From: Mycolicibacterium canariasense
Lineage (GTDB): Bacteria > Actinomycetota > Actinomycetes > Mycobacteriales > Mycobacteriaceae
Reading direction: 5' to 3'
DNA: 64,000 bases
Assembly (NCBI RefSeq): GCF_002101555.1
Contig: NZ_LQOL01000034.1
Span: 48,600 to 112,599, forward strand
Shown here: in pieces, positions 52,136 through 60,917 of the stretch
Position numbering within the stretch: the first letter of the stretch is position 1
Layout: each line of letters begins with the position of its first letter
Made by a program: the position numbers and the translations under genes
Notes under the pieces: model-generated
Seen by the model: only the letters and a program-made list of their open reading frames with translations
Database searches by the model: none
Told to the model about the DNA's origin: nothing

Positions 52136-52596
52136 CCGTCCGGCTCTGGCAGCGCAACCTCATCGGTACCGCGATCGCGGCAGCGGCGCTGGCGGTCATC
52201 TGGGTGACCACCGTGCGACCGGCGTGGCAGAACTACGAGCGCACCGTGCAGCCGGCCCACATCGCCGCACCCCACCAATCGATCGAGGTCGACGGGCAGA
52301 CCTGGTCGGTACGCACCGTCAGCCGTTCGACGCGGGCCGCCGGCTCCGGTGCCGCGCTACCCGAGGGCACCGTCCTGATGAACGTCGTCGTCGAACGATC
52401 GGGAGCACCGGCGGACGGCTTCGGCTGCACCGGCTACCTGGTCCAAGGCGACCGGTCCTGGCGGGTGTCGGCCGGACCGCCGTGCGGTGCGGCGGTGACG
52501 ATGCCGTGGAGCTTCCTCATTCCGGCCAGCGCGGAACCCGACGCCGTGGACGTCACGAAATCGGATGGCTCGATTCTGATTCGACTGCGGTTGTAG
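52132..52596 (+). CDS. Single-pass membrane or secreted protein with a beta domain (3 of 3)
   Basis: 154 residues from ATG 52132, coupled by ATGA. N-terminal helix (LIGTAIAAAALAVIWVTTV), then a beta domain with two Cys (GFGCTGYLVQG; AGPPCGAAVTM) that could form a disulfide. The three genes together form one translational unit. The last 44 bases overlap the convergent polytopic membrane gene, which may act with them. Confidence 0.78.
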   Translation: MTVRLWQRNLIGTAIAAAALAVIWVTTVRPAWQNYERTVQPAHIAAPHQSIEVDGQTWSVRTVSRSTRAAGSGAALPEGTVLMNVVVERSGAPADGFGCTGYLVQGDRSWRVSAGPPCGAAVTMPWSFLIPASAEPDAVDVTKSDGSILIRLRL

Positions 52597-53863
52597 CCGG
52601 CGACGGCGCGGCGGTGTGCTGCAGGCACCAGGCCAGCGTGGTGGCGATCAGGCAGATTCGCAACGGCTCGATGATCGAATGCGAGACCAGCGCCAGGGCG
52701 TCCCAGGTGCCGTACCAGTACGTGACGTCATGCGGGCCCAGCAACCAGGCCATCCCGCGCAGCAGATAGCCCGAACCCAGCTGCGCGCGGTAGAAGCTAC
52801 CCGACACGTCCAGCCACGACAGCCCCAGATAGGCCAGCACGTAAAGTGCCAGCGCGAGCACACCGCCGGCCGCGATGACGTGCGCCGAGTCGGTGATCGG
52901 CTTGAATTTGCCGATCTGACCGGTCAGCTGGTCGTATACCTCGGTGCGGACCCTGCCCGGGACGCGTTTCCACCCGGTGCTCAGCCGGGTGCGGGTGGTC
53001 TGGGAACGGTCGATCCAGCGGCCCAACCGCTCGCCGCCGACGCGCCGCGCCGCGGCCTGCCAGTCGGTTTTCGTGGTCGCGCCGTAGACGATGCACGCCA
53101 CCGCAAGCCAGATCAGTGGGACCGCGGCTCCGCCGAACGCGGTCTTGACCGCCCACACCGCGCCGTCCCACAGCGCCTCCAACGGTGTGAAATGCGAGAA
53201 AACGCTTTCCCGAGTGTGGTTGAACCACACGATGATCCGGCGTTCGGACAGCCACGCCGACGGATTGATCAGCAGTGTCAGACCGTGACTGGCCGACACC
53301 GTCAGCACCAGGAACACCCACAGCGCGTCCAGATACACCCGGATCGGTAGCAGCCAGCCCGGCGCCCGGTCCTTGAGTCGCCCGAAAACCAGCCGGGCCA
53401 CCAGCGCGACGACGATGACGGCGATGGTCACCGCGCTGACCGGCAGCATGTTCGGTTCCAGCTCGACGGGTGCGTTCGAGGTGAGCACCTCGTCGAGTCG
53501 ATAGTCACCGGCGCGGTAGACGAAGGTCAGCCAGTCCTCCCGGAACATCTGCCAGGCGAGGTAGATCGCGAAGAACGGCACGATGATGGTCGCGAAGATG
53601 TCGATCTGCCGTACCGAGCGCGGCGGCAGTCCGGCCAGCACCGGAATACCCGGCCGGATCACCATGAACATCGCGACGTAGGACCCGAGCCGCGCCATAC
53701 CGGCCAGCGGCATGATCAGCGACGCCCACAGGTAGTTGTCGTAGCCGGCCCACGCCGCCCACTCGATGGCCCCGATCCGGCCGAGGTAGCCGAGCAGGTA
53801 ACACGCCAACAACTGCGGGAAATAACGCACGCACAGCGTCACCGGCATCAGCAGATAGCGCAC
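52553..53863 (-). CDS. Polytopic membrane protein, unknown family
   Basis: 436 residues from GTG 53863, which lies six bases after a TACTAT hexamer (leaderless). I count about seven to eight membrane helices, with a ~110-residue soluble loop (YGATTKTDWQAAARRVGGERLGRWIDRS through GKFKPITDSAHV). Aromatic-rich loops (REDWLTFVYRAGDYRLDE; LGPHDVTYWYGTW) lie at the membrane face. No transporter signature recognised. It faces the three single-pass proteins tail to tail, with a 44-base overlap. The pairing suggests an envelope complex; this is inference. Confidence 0.75.
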   Translation of the reverse strand: MRYLLMPVTLCVRYFPQLLACYLLGYLGRIGAIEWAAWAGYDNYLWASLIMPLAGMARLGSYVAMFMVIRPGIPVLAGLPPRSVRQIDIFATIIVPFFAIYLAWQMFREDWLTFVYRAGDYRLDEVLTSNAPVELEPNMLPVSAVTIAVIVVALVARLVFGRLKDRAPGWLLPIRVYLDALWVFLVLTVSASHGLTLLINPSAWLSERRIIVWFNHTRESVFSHFTPLEALWDGAVWAVKTAFGGAAVPLIWLAVACIVYGATTKTDWQAAARRVGGERLGRWIDRSQTTRTRLSTGWKRVPGRVRTEVYDQLTGQIGKFKPITDSAHVIAAGGVLALALYVLAYLGLSWLDVSGSFYRAQLGSGYLLRGMAWLLGPHDVTYWYGTWDALALVSHSIIEPLRICLIATTLAWCLQHTAAPSPATTAVESESSHPIS

Positions 53864-53869
53864 CGCGTC

Positions 53870-53875
53870 ATAGTA
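53870..53875 (-). promoter_or_regulatory. -10 hexamer of a leaderless promoter (polytopic membrane gene)
   Basis: TACTAT on the minus strand, six bases before the GTG at 53863. It lies in the short gap after the ABC-F gene end. Confidence 0.65.
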
Positions 53876-53881
53876 GCGAGG

Positions 53882-55669
53882 TCAGCCCAACTGTTCGGTG
53901 AGCTCCAGCCACTTCTCCTCGAGCTGTTCGACTTCGGCCTCCAGTTCGCGCAGCTCACCGGTAAGCCGTTGCAGCCCTTCGTAATCGCCCTGGTCGTGCT
54001 CCGCCAGGCGGTGGTGGGCGGTGTCGATCAGGCCGGTCAGCTTCTCCAACCGGCGCTCGATCGAGGTGATCTCCTTCTGCGCGGCCCGCAGATCGGCACC
54101 GGAGAGCCCTGCCTGGGCCACGGGTTTGGCCGGCGCGGGGCCGGTCTGGGCGGCATGCGAGGCGCGCAACCGGAGGTACTCGTCCACGCCGCCGGGCAGG
54201 TGCCGCAACCGGCCGCCGAGGATGCCGTACTGCTGATCGGTGACCCGCTCCAGGAAGTACCGGTCGTGGCTCACCACGATCAGCGTTCCCGGCCAGGAAT
54301 CCAGCAGGTCTTCCATCGCCGCCAGCATGTCGGTGTCCAGGTCGTTGGTCGGCTCGTCCAGGATCAGCACGTTGGGCTGCTCGAGCAGGATGAGCAGTAG
54401 CTGCAGCCGACGCTGCTGACCACCGGAGAGGTCCTTGACCGGGGTGGACAGTTGCGCGCTGGCGAATCCGAGCCGCTCCAGCAGCTGGCTGGGGGTCAGC
54501 TCCTGGGCCCGGGAACCCGCCCCGAACGTGTAGGTGGTGGCCAGCCGGGCCAGCACCACCCGCACCGGTTCGTCCAGATGCTCGGCCAACTTGTCCACAC
54601 CCTGGGTCAGCGCCGCCACCTTCACCGTCTTCCCGCGTTTCACCCGGCCCGCGGTCGGCTCCACCGTGCCGTCGATCAGGCCCAGCAGCGTGGACTTGCC
54701 CGCACCGTTGACGCCCAGGATGCCGGTGCGTTCGCCGGGGGCGATGCGCCATTCGACCTCGTGCAGCACCTCCCGGCCGTCGTAGCTGACCGATGCGTCG
54801 AGCAGGTCGACGACCTGCTTGCCCAATCGGGTGACCGCCAGCGATTGCAGCGCCACCTTGTCGCGGATCTCCGGCACGTCGGCGATCAGGGCGTTGGCCG
54901 CGTCGATGCGGAACTTCGGCTTGGATGTCCGCGCGGGAGCGCCGCGGCGCAGCCAGGCCAATTCCTTGCGGGCCAGGTTCTGCCGGCGCGCCTCCACCGC
55001 GGCGGCCTGCCGGTCCCGCTCCACGCGCTGCAGGATGTACGCCGCGTAGCCGCCCTCGAACGGTTCGACGATGCGGTCGTGCACCTCCCACGTGGCCGTG
55101 CAGATCTCGTCGAGGAACCAGCGGTCGTGGGTCACCACCAGCAGTCCGCCGGCGTTGGCGCTCCACCGTCGCTTCAGGTGATCGGCCAGCCAGGTGATGG
55201 CCTCCACGTCGAGATGGTTGGTGGGCTCGTCGAGCGCCAGCACGTCGTGATCGCCGGCCAGCAGACGGGCCAGCGCGACGCGCCGGCGCTGCCCACCCGA
55301 CAAGGTGCCCAGCGCCGCGCCCCAGTCCAGGTCGCCGAGCAGTCCGGCGATGACGTCGCGCCCGCGCGGGTCGCCCGCCCATACGTGCTCGGGGACATCA
55401 CCGACCACGGCGTGCCCGACGGTGTCGGTCGGGTCCAGCGTGTCGGCCTGGTCGAGGACGCCGACACGCACCCCACCCCGCACGGTGACCCGTCCGCCGT
55501 CGGGGCGCACCCGTCCGGCCAGCATGCCGAGCAGGCTGGATTTGCCGTCGCCGTTGCGACCGACGATGCCGATGCGGTCACCTTCGTTCACGCCGAGGGA
55601 GACGGAGTCGAAGACGACCTTGGTGGGGTATTCCAGGTGGAGGGCCTCGGCCCCGAGAAGATGCGCCAT
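53882..55669 (-). CDS. ABC-F family ATPase (Uup-like)
   Basis: 595 residues, no membrane helices. Two ABC cassettes: Walker A IGIVGRNGDGKSSLL and GILGVNGAGKSTLL, signatures LSGGQRRRVALARLL and LSGGQQRRLQLLLIL, Walker B LALDEPTNHLD and LILDEPTNDLD. A linker rich in basic residues joins them. The C-terminal ~70 residues form a coiled coil (IERRLEKLTGLIDTAHHRLAEHD...ELEAEVEQLEEKWLEL), the Uup DNA/RNA-binding feature. ABC-F proteins act on ribosomes or nucleic acid, not as transporters. The position matches the split pair Rv1667c/Rv1668c of M. tuberculosis; here the gene is intact. Confidence 0.93.
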   Translation of the reverse strand: MAHLLGAEALHLEYPTKVVFDSVSLGVNEGDRIGIVGRNGDGKSSLLGMLAGRVRPDGGRVTVRGGVRVGVLDQADTLDPTDTVGHAVVGDVPEHVWAGDPRGRDVIAGLLGDLDWGAALGTLSGGQRRRVALARLLAGDHDVLALDEPTNHLDVEAITWLADHLKRRWSANAGGLLVVTHDRWFLDEICTATWEVHDRIVEPFEGGYAAYILQRVERDRQAAAVEARRQNLARKELAWLRRGAPARTSKPKFRIDAANALIADVPEIRDKVALQSLAVTRLGKQVVDLLDASVSYDGREVLHEVEWRIAPGERTGILGVNGAGKSTLLGLIDGTVEPTAGRVKRGKTVKVAALTQGVDKLAEHLDEPVRVVLARLATTYTFGAGSRAQELTPSQLLERLGFASAQLSTPVKDLSGGQQRRLQLLLILLEQPNVLILDEPTNDLDTDMLAAMEDLLDSWPGTLIVVSHDRYFLERVTDQQYGILGGRLRHLPGGVDEYLRLRASHAAQTGPAPAKPVAQAGLSGADLRAAQKEITSIERRLEKLTGLIDTAHHRLAEHDQGDYEGLQRLTGELRELEAEVEQLEEKWLELTEQLG

Positions 55670-55798
55670 GTCCCCATAAGGCTAGGCGGGCGCCGGGCCG
55701 GACATTCACCCACCATATTCGCGATGGCCGCCCGGTGCCGCTATGCCATGATGGCGGGGCGTCGGGGGAATGGACTACAGGCTTTAGGGGAGCGGACG

Positions 55799-58768
55799 TT
55801 GGTCGATTTCTCACTGATCACCGGACCGGTCGGCCGTCTTCTGGCCACCGCGCAGAACGGGATCGAGGTGCTCCGCTACGGCGGGCTGGAGACCGGCGCG
55901 GTGCCCTCACCGTTCCAGATCATCGAGAGCGTCCCGATGTACAAGCTGCGCCGGTACTTTCCGCCGGACAGCCGGCCCGGCGCGGCGACGCCCGGGCCGC
56001 CGGTGCTCATGGTGCACCCGATGATGATGTCCGCCGATATGTGGGACGTGACCCGGGCCGACGGCGCGGCGGGCATCCTGCACACCGCCGGCCTCGACCC
56101 GTGGGTCATCGACTTCGGGTCACCCGATCAGATCGAGGGCGGGATGCAGCGCAATCTCGCCGATCACGTGGTGGCGCTCAGCGAGGCCATCGACACCGTC
56201 AAGAAGGTGACCGAACGCGACGTGCACCTGGCCGGCTACTCGCAGGGCGGCATGTTCTGCTATCAGACGGCGGCCTACCGGCGGGCGCAGGACCTGGCCA
56301 GCATCATCACCTTCGGTTCCCCGGTGGACACCCTGGCCGCGCTGCCGATGGGTATCCCGCCCAATATGGGTGCGGTGGCGGCCAACTTCATGGCCGACCA
56401 CGTGTTCTCCCGTATCGACATCCCTGGGTGGTTGGCGCGCACCGGGTTTCAGATGCTCGACCCCCTCAAGACCGCGCAGGCCCGGCTGGACTTCCTGCGT
56501 CAGCTGCATGATCGGGAGGCGTTGCTGCCGCGCGAACAGCAGCGTCGTTTCCTGGATTCGGAGGGCTGGATCGCGTGGTCCGGGCCGGCGATCTCCGAGC
56601 TGCTCAAGCAGTTCATCGCCCACAACCGGATGATGTCCGGCGGGTTCTCCATCCGCGGCGACCTGGTGACCCTCGCCGATATCGACTGTCCGATCCTGGC
56701 GGTGGTCGGCGAGGTCGACGATATCGGCCAGCCGGCCGCGGTGCGCGGTATCAGGGGCGCGGCGCCCAAGGCCGACGTATACGAATATCTGATCAGGGCA
56801 GGGCATTTCGGCCTGGTCGTCGGGTCGAAGGCCGCCACTCAGACCTGGCCGACGGTGGCCGCATGGGTCAAGTGGCGCAACGGTGAGGGGCCGTTGCCCG
56901 AGGATGTCGTCCCGATGGCGCACCGCCCGCCGACCGCGGCCGCCGAAAGCGGTGTCCCGCTGGCCTCCCGGGTGGCCGCGGGCACCGCGGCGGCCACCGA
57001 GGTGGCGTTCGGCCTGGCCCGCACGGCCGCGGATGCCGTTCTGGCAGCGCAGAAGTCGGCACGGACGCTGGCGGTGGAAACCGCACGCACGCTGCCCAGG
57101 CTGGCGCGCCTCGGTCAGGTCAACGATCACACCCGGATCTCGCTGGGCCGCATCATGTCCGAGCAGGCCGAGCACAATCCGCATGGCGAGTTCCTGCTGT
57201 TCGACGGGCGGGTGCACACCTACGAGGCGGTGGACCGCCGGGTCAACAACGTGGTGCGCGGTCTCATCGAGGTGGGGATCCGCCAGGGTGTGCGGGTCGG
57301 TGTGCTGATGGAGACCCGTCCCAGTGCGCTGGTGGCCATCGCCGCGCTGTCCCGGCTCGGTGCGGTGGCGGTGCTGATCCCGCCGGACGCCAACCTGGCC
57401 GACGTGGTCCGCATCGGCGGGATCGCCCACGTGCTCGCCGATCCCGGCAACCTCGAGGTGGCTCGCGGCCTGGGGATCCGGGTGTTGGTGCTCGGCGGCG
57501 GCGAAACGCGTGACCTGCATCTGCCCGGTGACGCCGACGATGTGGTGGACATGGAGCAGATCGATCCCGACAAGGTCATCCTGCCCGGCTGGTACAGGCC
57601 GAATCCGGGATTCGCCCGCGATCTGGCCTACGTCGCGTTCGCCGGTGCGGGCGGCCAGTTGGTGGCCCGCCAGATCACCAACTTCCGCTGGGCGCTCTCG
57701 GCGTTCGGCACGGCCTCGGCGGCCAACCTGGGCAACCGTGACACGGTCTACTGCCTGACCCCGCTGCACCATCAGTCGGGTCTGCTGGTCAGTCTCGGCG
57801 GCGCCGTGGTCGGCGGGGCCCGCATCGCCCTGTCCCGGGGGCTGTCACCGGACCGTTTCCTGCACGAGATCCGGCAGTACGGGGTGACGGTGGTGTCCTA
57901 CACCTGGGCGATGCTCGGTGAGGTGATCGACGATCCGGCGTTCCGGCTGTCCGGGAACCACCCGGTGCGGCTGTTCATCGGGTCCGGAATGCCGACCGGG
58001 CTGTGGCGCCGGGTGGTCGAGGTGTTCGATCCGGCGCACGTGGTGGAGTTCTTCGCCACCACCGACGGGCAGGCGGTGCTGGCCAACGTGTCCGGGGCCA
58101 AGTTCGGTAGCAAGGGCCGACCGTTGCCCGGCGGTGGTCGGGTGCAGCTGGCCGCCTACGACGCCGCCGACGACTCGATCCTGGAGGACGAGCACGGTTT
58201 CGTGCGGCTGGCGCAGACCAACGAGGTCGGCGTGCTGCTCGCGCAGCCGCGCGGCCCGGTGGACCCGACGGCGTCGGTCAAGCGCGGCGTTTTCGCCCCC
58301 GCCGACACCTGGGTGTCCACCGAGTCGCTGTTTCGCCGCGACGAGGACGGTGACTACTGGCTCGTCGACAACCGCAGCGCCGTCATCCGCACCGCACGCG
58401 GTCCAGTCTTCACCGCCGCGGTAAACGACGCCGTCAGTCAGGTGGAATCGGTCGACCTGGCCGTCACCTACAGCCTGGACCTACCGTACCGCTGCCTGGC
58501 GGTGACGGCGGTGACGCTGCGCCCGGGCGGCAGCGTGCCCAGTGCCGAACTCAACGACGCGCTGGCGGCGCTGCCCGTGGGCGCCGGACCGGACATCGTG
58601 TACGTGACGCCGGGTATGACGCTCAGCGCGTCCTACCGTCCGATGGTCGGTCCGCTGCGTGCGGCGGGCCTCCCCAAGGCCTCGCGTAACGCCTGGTATT
58701 TGGACGCCGATACGAGTCAGTACAAGCGCCTGACGGCGGCGGTTCGGGCTGAGCTCGGGGATCTTTGA
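55799..58768 (+). CDS. Lipase / acyl-CoA synthetase-like fusion, Rv1683 type
   Basis: About 989 residues from TTG 55799, which has an AGGGGAG ribosome site six to seven bases upstream; ATG 55748 is an alternative. Residues ~1-370 are an alpha/beta hydrolase related to PHA synthases, but the nucleophile is Ser in GYSQGG (PHA synthases have Cys); the acid is in VVGEVDDIG and the His in RAGHFGLVVG. Residues ~450-985 have the acyl-CoA synthetase fold, but the ATP P-loop reads AGAGGQLVARQ without the usual Thr-Lys pattern, and the TGD adenylate motif reads STES. Triacylglycerol hydrolysis is plausible; the synthetase half looks catalytically degraded. Confidence 0.88.
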   Translation: MVDFSLITGPVGRLLATAQNGIEVLRYGGLETGAVPSPFQIIESVPMYKLRRYFPPDSRPGAATPGPPVLMVHPMMMSADMWDVTRADGAAGILHTAGLDPWVIDFGSPDQIEGGMQRNLADHVVALSEAIDTVKKVTERDVHLAGYSQGGMFCYQTAAYRRAQDLASIITFGSPVDTLAALPMGIPPNMGAVAANFMADHVFSRIDIPGWLARTGFQMLDPLKTAQARLDFLRQLHDREALLPREQQRRFLDSEGWIAWSGPAISELLKQFIAHNRMMSGGFSIRGDLVTLADIDCPILAVVGEVDDIGQPAAVRGIRGAAPKADVYEYLIRAGHFGLVVGSKAATQTWPTVAAWVKWRNGEGPLPEDVVPMAHRPPTAAAESGVPLASRVAAGTAAATEVAFGLARTAADAVLAAQKSARTLAVETARTLPRLARLGQVNDHTRISLGRIMSEQAEHNPHGEFLLFDGRVHTYEAVDRRVNNVVRGLIEVGIRQGVRVGVLMETRPSALVAIAALSRLGAVAVLIPPDANLADVVRIGGIAHVLADPGNLEVARGLGIRVLVLGGGETRDLHLPGDADDVVDMEQIDPDKVILPGWYRPNPGFARDLAYVAFAGAGGQLVARQITNFRWALSAFGTASAANLGNRDTVYCLTPLHHQSGLLVSLGGAVVGGARIALSRGLSPDRFLHEIRQYGVTVVSYTWAMLGEVIDDPAFRLSGNHPVRLFIGSGMPTGLWRRVVEVFDPAHVVEFFATTDGQAVLANVSGAKFGSKGRPLPGGGRVQLAAYDAADDSILEDEHGFVRLAQTNEVGVLLAQPRGPVDPTASVKRGVFAPADTWVSTESLFRRDEDGDYWLVDNRSAVIRTARGPVFTAAVNDAVSQVESVDLAVTYSLDLPYRCLAVTAVTLRPGGSVPSAELNDALAALPVGAGPDIVYVTPGMTLSASYRPMVGPLRAAGLPKASRNAWYLDADTSQYKRLTAAVRAELGDL

Positions 58769-58830
58769 CGGTGCCCGGCACCCACCACGCTGTTAGGCTC
58801 CCCGTGACGACGCAACGCAATGGAGGATCT

Positions 58831-59268
58831 ATGGCACCGGAGTCACAGCGGGCGACCGGCTGGCGACGCGCGATCGCAGGCGTCGCGGTGGCGACCGGCT
58901 TGATGGCCGCCTTCGGATCCGGGATCGCCAGCGCCGACGTGCTCGACGACATCGCCGCCGAGTACGACACCGGCGCCGGTGGCGGTCAGATCTCCAACCT
59001 GATCCACGATGCGCTCAAGTTGCGGGCGCTCGGCTTCATGCCGTCGAAGGGCAACTACTCCGAACTGAAGGACGGCCTGGACAGGCGGCCGAATCAGGTT
59101 CCGCTGATCAATGCGCTCAAGGCGACAGTGGACTTCCAGCGCAAGACGCAGGCGCGCACCGTCCAGCCGTCCAACCCGACCACGATCGGGATCAACACCT
59201 ACAACCCCGCCAACGACAGTGTGCTGGGTGGCTTCACCATCAGCGGCCCGCCGCTGGGTGGCGGATAA
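58831..59268 (+). CDS. Small secreted protein, mycobacterial hypothetical
   Basis: 145 residues from ATG 58831, chosen because GGAGG lies four to five bases upstream. A Sec signal peptide (GWRRAIAGVAVATGLMAAFGSGIASA) is followed by ADVLDDIAAEYDTGAGGGQISNLIHDAL. Mature protein ~110 residues with helical and low-complexity C-terminal parts (NPTTIGINTYNPANDS). No Cys. Its TAA forms part of the -10 box for the next gene. Confidence 0.82.
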   Translation: MAPESQRATGWRRAIAGVAVATGLMAAFGSGIASADVLDDIAAEYDTGAGGGQISNLIHDALKLRALGFMPSKGNYSELKDGLDRRPNQVPLINALKATVDFQRKTQARTVQPSNPTTIGINTYNPANDSVLGGFTISGPPLGGG

Positions 59269-59271
59269 CCT
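59266..59271 (+). promoter_or_regulatory. -10 hexamer of the Trm112 gene, built from the upstream stop codon
   Basis: TAACCT, whose first three bases are the TAA stop of the secreted-protein gene, followed by six bases and the GTG at 59278. The layout gives a leaderless message. Confidence 0.6.
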
Positions 59272-59277
59272 GCGGTC

Positions 59278-59493
59278 GTGGTCGATTCCAAACTGCTGAG
59301 CATCCTGGTCTGCCCGCAAGATCGCGGACCGCTGGTGTACGTCGCCGGCGAGTGCCTGTACAACCCGCGGTTGCGGCGGGCGTATCCGATCGTCGACGAC
59401 ATCCCGGTGCTGCTGATCGACGAAGCCGTCGCGGTGACCGACGACGCCGAGCATGACCGCCTGGTCAGCTCAGGCCAGGCAGCTCCCCGGTGA
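59278..59493 (+). CDS. Trm112/UPF0434 family zinc-ribbon-like protein, Rv1684 position
   Basis: 71 residues from GTG 59278. The family core is clear: LLSILVCPQDRGPLVYVAGECLYNPRLRRAYPIVDDIPVLLID. Only two Cys are present (VCP and GEC), so a full four-Cys zinc site is absent. Members often act as small activators of methyltransferases or glycosyl-lipid enzymes. The 3' end overlaps the convergent TetR gene by 29 bases. Confidence 0.88.
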   Translation: MVDSKLLSILVCPQDRGPLVYVAGECLYNPRLRRAYPIVDDIPVLLIDEAVAVTDDAEHDRLVSSGQAAPR

Positions 59494-60082
59494 GATAACG
59501 CTGCAGGTTCGGCGCGATCGTCTTGGCGATCGCCTCGGGCGGCAGCGAGGCGAACGGCTCGAGCTCCAGGATGTAGCGCGCCACCACCACACCGACCAGC
59601 TGGGACACCACGAATTGCACCCGGATCGGCCCGGAGCCCGGTGGGTCGTCCACCCGGGAGCCGACCTCGACGGCGATCACCTCCTGGAGGAACGTGCGCA
59701 CCAGGCTGACGTCCGCGCCGCCGAGGATCGAGCGCAGCGTCGCGATGAGACCCTTGCCCATCTCCGAATCCCACAGCGGCAGCAGCAGCGATGGCAGCAT
59801 CAGGCCGATCTCGTCCACCGGCGTCTCGCGCAGCGGTCCGATCACCTGCATCGGGTCGATCGGGATCTGGATGGCGGCGGCGAACAGTTGCTGCTTGGTG
59901 CCGTAGTAGTGATGCACCAGGGCGCCGTCCACGCCGGCGGCCGTCGCGATCGCGCGGATCGAAGTCTTGTCGAAACCGTTGCGGGAGAACAGTTCCCGAG
60001 CGCTTTCCAAGATCCGATCGCGGGTGTCGGACGCCCCGGGCGGGCGCCCGGGGCGTTTGGGTTCGGTGTTGTGGGTGGTCAC
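59465..60082 (-). CDS. TetR family transcriptional regulator, Rv1685c type
   Basis: 205 residues from GTG 60082, with a GAGGAGA ribosome site just upstream. The N-terminal helix-turn-helix is typical: DRILESARELFSRNGFDKTSIRAIATAAGVDGALVHHYYGTKQQLFAAA. The C-terminal ligand domain is helical with EEFF-less hydrophobic surfaces. It is last in an ATPase-permease-regulator operon and probably represses it through the triple half-site at 61591-61624. The ligand is likely a substrate of the exporter. Confidence 0.9.
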   Translation of the reverse strand: MTTHNTEPKRPGRPPGASDTRDRILESARELFSRNGFDKTSIRAIATAAGVDGALVHHYYGTKQQLFAAAIQIPIDPMQVIGPLRETPVDEIGLMLPSLLLPLWDSEMGKGLIATLRSILGGADVSLVRTFLQEVIAVEVGSRVDDPPGSGPIRVQFVVSQLVGVVVARYILELEPFASLPPEAIAKTIAPNLQRYLTGELPGLS

Positions 60083-60089
60083 GGTCTCC

Positions 60090-60917
60090 TCATGGGGTAC
60101 GGCGCCGAAGGGTCGCCGCTGCCAGCGCCAGGGCCAGGATCGCGAATCCGATGACCACCGCGATATCACGGACCGCGATCGCCGTGGGTTCGCTGTACGC
60201 GCCGACCTGTTGCAGTGCCTCCAGAGCGTAGCTGGCCGGCAGCGCATTGCTGATCCACTGCAGCCATTCGGGCAGCACCTCGCGTGGCACGATGATGCCG
60301 CACAGCAGCAGCTGCGGGACGATCACCACGGGCATGAATTGCACGGCCTGGAACTCGGTGCGGGCGAACGCGCTGCACAACAGGCCCAGGCCCACGCCCA
60401 GCACCGCGTTGACGATGGCGATGAGGAACACCAGGGCCGGGCTGCCCGCGGTGTCGAAACCCAGCAACCAGAACGCCACCAGGCAGGCCAGCGTGGCCTG
60501 GACGGCCGCCGCGATGGAGAAGGCCGTGCCATAGGCGGCGAGCAGGTCGAACCGGCGCAGCGGCGTGGTCAAGATCCGTTCGAGCGTGCCGGACACCCGT
60601 TCGCGCTGCATGGTGATCGAGGTGATCAGGAACATCACGATCAGCGGGAAGACGCCGAGCATGATCAGGCAGGCGTTGTTGAACGGCGACGGCGTGCCCG
60701 GCCGGTGCGGCACGTTATCGAACATGAAGTACATCAGCGTGATGATCAGCGTGGGCACCACCACGATCATCGCCACGCTGCGGTGGTCACCGGCCAGCTG
60801 GCGCAGGATCCGGCCGGTGGTGGCCAGGTATGCCCGCGGGCTCAGCCTGCTCGGCCTTTTCAGGCTGCGGTGCTGTGCCGGATGACGGACAGGAACGCTT
60901 CCTCCAGTGACGAACAT
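60090..60917 (-). CDS. ABC-2 type transporter permease, Rv1686c type
   Basis: 275 residues from ATG 60917, which overlaps the ATPase gene by 58 bases and has an AGAGG ribosome site. The M. tuberculosis annotation I recall (226 residues) would start at ATG 60770 but would lose the cytosolic amphipathic N-terminus YLATTGRILRQLAGDHRSV typical of DrrB-like permeases. Six membrane helices; the family segment MQRERVSGTLERILTTPLRRFDLLAAYG is the coupling helix region. A CTG at 60863 in CTGA context is another possible start. Exports a lipid or drug with the adjacent ATPase. Confidence 0.88.
   Translation of the reverse strand: MFVTGGSVPVRHPAQHRSLKRPSRLSPRAYLATTGRILRQLAGDHRSVAMIVVVPTLIITLMYFMFDNVPHRPGTPSPFNNACLIMLGVFPLIVMFLITSITMQRERVSGTLERILTTPLRRFDLLAAYGTAFSIAAAVQATLACLVAFWLLGFDTAGSPALVFLIAIVNAVLGVGLGLLCSAFARTEFQAVQFMPVVIVPQLLLCGIIVPREVLPEWLQWISNALPASYALEALQQVGAYSEPTAIAVRDIAVVIGFAILALALAAATLRRRTP

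Noticed and set aside
60090..60770. 226-residue version of the ABC-2 permease from ATG 60770
   Set aside because: It lacks the N-terminal cytosolic helix typical of the family; ATG 60917 has a ribosome site.
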